From Bacillota bacterium (GTDB lineage: Bacteria; Bacillota; Clostridia; Peptostreptococcales; Anaerovoracaceae): DNA of 8,027 bases. A program made the position numbers and the translations under genes. The DNA is taken from NCBI GenBank assembly GCA_017431395.1, contig JAFRLD010000121.1:1-8027 (forward strand). The letters run 5' to 3'. Below, one piece after another: positions 6,157 through 8,027 of the stretch (positions are counted from its first letter, which is position 1; each line of letters begins with the position of its first letter). Below the pieces are notes generated by a model, which worked only from the letters and a program-made list of their open reading frames with translations, searched no databases and was not told the origin of the DNA.

Positions 6157-7579
6157 GAGTCTGCATCCGCAGGATGGTTTCCTGTCCGAGCAGGATGAGG
6201 ATCTGCCATCTGGCAGGCATGTTATCAGCACCATGGAATTGATCAAGATGGTTGAGCGGCTTGTAGCCGGTATGCTTGTGCGGCCTGAGGAAGTTGTAGT
6301 AGGCTACCCATAGAGCGACGCTGTAGTTTGCGCCATCGAAGTTATCGTAGCCGCAGGTCCCTCTGTAGGAGGCCTTGAAGGTACGGTTCATCCGTTCGAC
6401 GATCTGCTTGAAGGGACGGAACTCGGTGGAGACGGCATCCTCGTTAGTCAGTCCAATGACCTGAGTGATGTCGAATTCGAAATCCTTGCCGCAGTTGAGA
6501 TAGAACTGCTGGGCAGCGAGAGGATAGGCAGAGTAGCCATCGGCAATGAAACGGAAATGCTCCGGGAGTTTCCTGAAGTGCTGCAGAGCCATACGCATGG
6601 CCATGATGCAGGGACCGACGCCGCGATCGGAGGAGACACGGTAGCCAAGGATGGATCGGGAGCATGCATCCATGATGAACCAGACGAAACCTTTGACGCC
6701 TCGTACCTTGATGTAGGTCTCATCACCGACCATGCTGGGGGAAGGCTTGTAGTCATAGGTATCCACAAATGGCTTGATCACAAGAGCCGCTGCTCTGGCA
6801 TAGTTAGCGACCTGCTGGTGAGAGATGCGGATGCCGTAGAGGTCGTTCATGGCCTGGGCGGTCTTGCGAAGAGACAGCTGCAGGTTGACATGAAGGGTCA
6901 GGCACAGGGACATGACGTTGGCATTGTATTTGGAGAAGTTGAGTGAGGAAGTATTCTTCGGCAGGGAAGTGATGTCCATCCTGAAGAAGTTGACATCGAA
7001 TTCCCGGTAGATGTAGTGAAGCTTGTATCGGTACTTCTGCAGGGAATGTTCCTGATCGACCTTCTTAAGATTCTGGAGGTAGAAGGAGCACTTGTCGTTG
7101 ACACACTTGTGGACACGAAAACAGGAACGGTTCTTGACCGAAACGAGAGCGTGACCGCAGTAGGGGCACTTGTATTTGACCGGCTTGGAATGGACGCTGC
7201 CATCAATGAAGGTAGTGCCGCAGACCTTGCATTGGTATTGACCATGACCGCCGTTGTTGTCATAGAGATACTGATGCGGAGCACCGCAGACAGGGCAGAC
7301 TTTGTCCTCGGGGACAGGGTGGCCGCCCCGGCGGCGGACAGGACCGATCTTCTTGCCATACTTGTGTTCATAGTATGCGATGAGGAACTGCCAGTCCTGT
7401 TTGAAGAAGGGAATGATGAGCGGGAGCTTATCGATTTTGAACTTCTGATACTTAGGTGATTTGGAATCATCATGGACCCATTGAGAGACGGGGATGAATT
7501 TACGGATAAACTTCAGCAGAAATGCGATTTGTTCGGATAGTTGTTGAATAACGTTAAGAAGATAGAGTACAATGTTCAT
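6146..7579 (-). CDS. DDE transposase, IS6/IS240-like, with N-terminal Cys-pair zinc-finger regions
   Basis: This enzyme should cut and join the ends of its own element. Counting from the upstream TTG at 7583-7585 (479 residues), paired cysteines at C97/C100 with C119/C122 and C140/C143 with C161/C166 suggest two zinc-binding fingers. A helix-turn-helix-like segment follows at about 236-265 (LSLRKTAQAMNDLYGIRISH). The catalytic core then shows D288 in GDETYIKVRG, D349 in FIADGYSAYP and E397 in IVERMNRTFK, so the DDE triad is present. The C-terminal YYNFLRPHKHTGYKPL is typical of DDE integrase-type enzymes. I prefer the ATG at 7577-7579 (477 residues), with AAAGGA about 11 bases upstream; the TTG has a closer spacing of about five. 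The frame is uninterrupted, so the enzyme may be active. Relation to IS6 rests on the DETYIKV motif. Confidence 0.9.
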   Translation of the reverse strand: MNIVLYLLNVIQQLSEQIAFLLKFIRKFIPVSQWVHDDSKSPKYQKFKIDKLPLIIPFFKQDWQFLIAYYEHKYGKKIGPVRRRGGHPVPEDKVCPVCGAPHQYLYDNNGGHGQYQCKVCGTTFIDGSVHSKPVKYKCPYCGHALVSVKNRSCFRVHKCVNDKCSFYLQNLKKVDQEHSLQKYRYKLHYIYREFDVNFFRMDITSLPKNTSSLNFSKYNANVMSLCLTLHVNLQLSLRKTAQAMNDLYGIRISHQQVANYARAAALVIKPFVDTYDYKPSPSMVGDETYIKVRGVKGFVWFIMDACSRSILGYRVSSDRGVGPCIMAMRMALQHFRKLPEHFRFIADGYSAYPLAAQQFYLNCGKDFEFDITQVIGLTNEDAVSTEFRPFKQIVERMNRTFKASYRGTCGYDNFDGANYSVALWVAYYNFLRPHKHTGYKPLNHLDQFHGADNMPARWQILILLGQETILRMQTPSA

Positions 7580-7650
7580 GAGCAATTAAATCCTTTCACG
7601 TATGAGGTTTTGTCGCAAGAACATTGTACCAGAAAAGGGGGTAATTGCTC
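7567..7650 (-). promoter_or_regulatory. Interleaved inverted repeats around the transposase start codon
   Basis: GTACAATGTTC (7567-7577) is the exact complement of GAACATTGTAC (7619-7629), and GAGCAATTA (7580-7588) is the exact complement of TAATTGCTC (7642-7650). The pairs interleave, so they would compete or form a pseudoknot. The proximal arms cover bases just before and after the transposase ATG. The 11-bp upstream arm overlaps the putative -10, so RNA started at the element's own promoter would lack it, while RNA entering from outside would contain it and could hide the start codon. Confidence 0.65.
7623..7628 (-). promoter_or_regulatory. Putative transposase -10 element
   Basis: TACAAT (7628-7623 on the minus strand) matches the -10 consensus at five of six positions and lies 43 bases before the preferred ATG. 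No good -35 is seen 16-18 bases upstream, so this is expected to be weak, as is usual for transposase promoters. Confidence 0.4.
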
Positions 7651-7718
7651 TTTTCTTTGTAGAAAAAGCTTGAGCCCTTGAAAATACTAAGGTTTAGAAA
7701 GAGTTAGTAGTGTAGGAT

Positions 7719-7729
7719 TTGACACTACC
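7719..7729 (+). repeat. Right terminal inverted repeat with outward-facing TTGACA
   Basis: TTGACACTACC is the inverted counterpart of the left end with one mismatch. Its first six bases are a perfect -35 hexamer reading outward into the Sel1-repeat fragment. A subterminal palindrome, GTAGTGT (7707-7713) with ACACTAC (7722-7728), folds this end back on itself. Confidence 0.75.
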
Positions 7730-7730
7730 G

Positions 7731-8027
7731 GTCCGGCTCGGAGGATATCATTATGATAAGAGGAATTTCGATCTGGCGCTGAAGTATTACGAGATGGCGG
7801 ACGAGCTCGGGGACAAGTGGGCGGCGGAAGGCCTGGGATACATCTGGTATTATGGGCGCACCGGCGAAACAGATTATGAGAAGGCCTTCAAGTATTACCA
7901 CAAAGCGATGGAGAACGGCAACCTGAGGTCCATGGTCAAAGTGGCCGACATGTATAAGAACGGTTATGGGGTAGAGAAGAATGAGGACATTTATGTGGAG
8001 CTGATCGAGGAGGCTTATGGGTATGTG
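7731..8027 (+). pseudogene. Sel1-like repeat protein fragment, 5' end lost at the insertion sequence
   Basis: The frame starting at 7731 is open for 99 codons to the window edge and encodes two Sel1/TPR-like helical repeats. The first runs from about residue 11 (RNFDLALKYYEMADELGD, AAEGLGYIWYYGRTG) and the second from about residue 47 (TDYEKAFKYYHKAMENGNL, KVADMYKNGYGVEKN). Sel1 repeats act as protein-protein interaction scaffolds. Upstream, the frame enters the insertion sequence and meets a TAG at 7713-7715 with no start codon. The first in-frame ATG (7794) has no ribosome site and lies inside a repeat. The beginning of the gene therefore seems removed or displaced. It could be transcribed weakly from the outward TTGACA in the element end. 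The 3' end is outside the window. Confidence 0.75.

Larger units (their letters stand above)
5879..7729 (-). mobile_element. Insertion sequence of about 1.85 kb with DDE transposase (IS6/IS240-like)
   Basis: The element is bounded by GGTAGCGTCAA on the left and the complement of GGTAGTGTCAA on the right, and it encloses one long transposase gene on the minus strand. The length of 1,851 bp is greater than the roughly 0.8 kb of classical IS6 members, because the transposase has an N-terminal extension and there are 267 bases of structured non-coding DNA beyond its stop. The bases just outside (AAAATAAG on the left, GGTCCGGC on the right) do not match, so no target duplication is visible. That is consistent with replicative cointegrate formation, recombination between copies, or an adjacent deletion. 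Family placement is by transposase motifs only. Confidence 0.8.

Noticed and set aside
6898..7473. Minus-strand open frame of 191 codons inside the transposase gene
   Set aside because: It is the same strand in another frame, with Ser/Arg-rich low-complexity content typical of a frame shadow.

Overview
The window looks like low-to-moderate GC Gram-positive DNA, most probably from an anaerobic member of the Clostridia; a coriobacterium is a weaker alternative. This rests on strong AGGAGG-type ribosome sites, a tRNA gene with encoded CCA, sigma-A-like promoters, and secreted proteins ending in lysine-rich Ig-like, fibronectin-like or InlB-like modules. No phylogenetic marker is present, so the assignment is an inference.

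Layout. Positions 1-216 are GC-rich with a strong hairpin and short direct repeats but no convincing gene. A minus-strand tRNA-Leu(GAG) follows (262-344), with its own near-consensus promoter (377-405) and an intrinsic terminator (217-250). Three tightly spaced minus-strand genes then fill 416-5762. In transcription order they are a secreted subtilisin-like (S8) protease, a secreted helical protein of unknown function with a C-terminal InlB-like module, and a secreted protein with a metallophosphoesterase-like fold whose metal-binding motifs look degraded. Gaps of 17 and 38 bases, each holding a ribosome site, suggest one operon. An extended -10 promoter lies upstream at 5812-5820.

From 5879 to 7729 lies an insertion sequence of about 1.85 kb. 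It has 11-bp terminal inverted repeats (one mismatch) and one intact DDE transposase gene with zinc-finger-like Cys pairs, most like the IS6/IS240 type. It carries three notable non-coding structures: a 148-bp imperfect inverted repeat downstream of the transposase gene, interleaved inverted repeats around the transposase start, and outward-facing -35 hexamers in both ends. No target duplication is visible. The right end abuts a plus-strand Sel1-repeat reading frame that lacks its beginning and runs off the window.

Working together. The three operon products all carry signal peptides, so they should act outside the membrane; the protease may process its neighbours or other surface proteins. 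The element sits just upstream of the operon with its transposase on the same strand, so it could influence operon expression. The best candidates for something undescribed are the secreted three-gene cassette with its apparent pseudo-phosphoesterase, and the RNA-scale structures inside the element.
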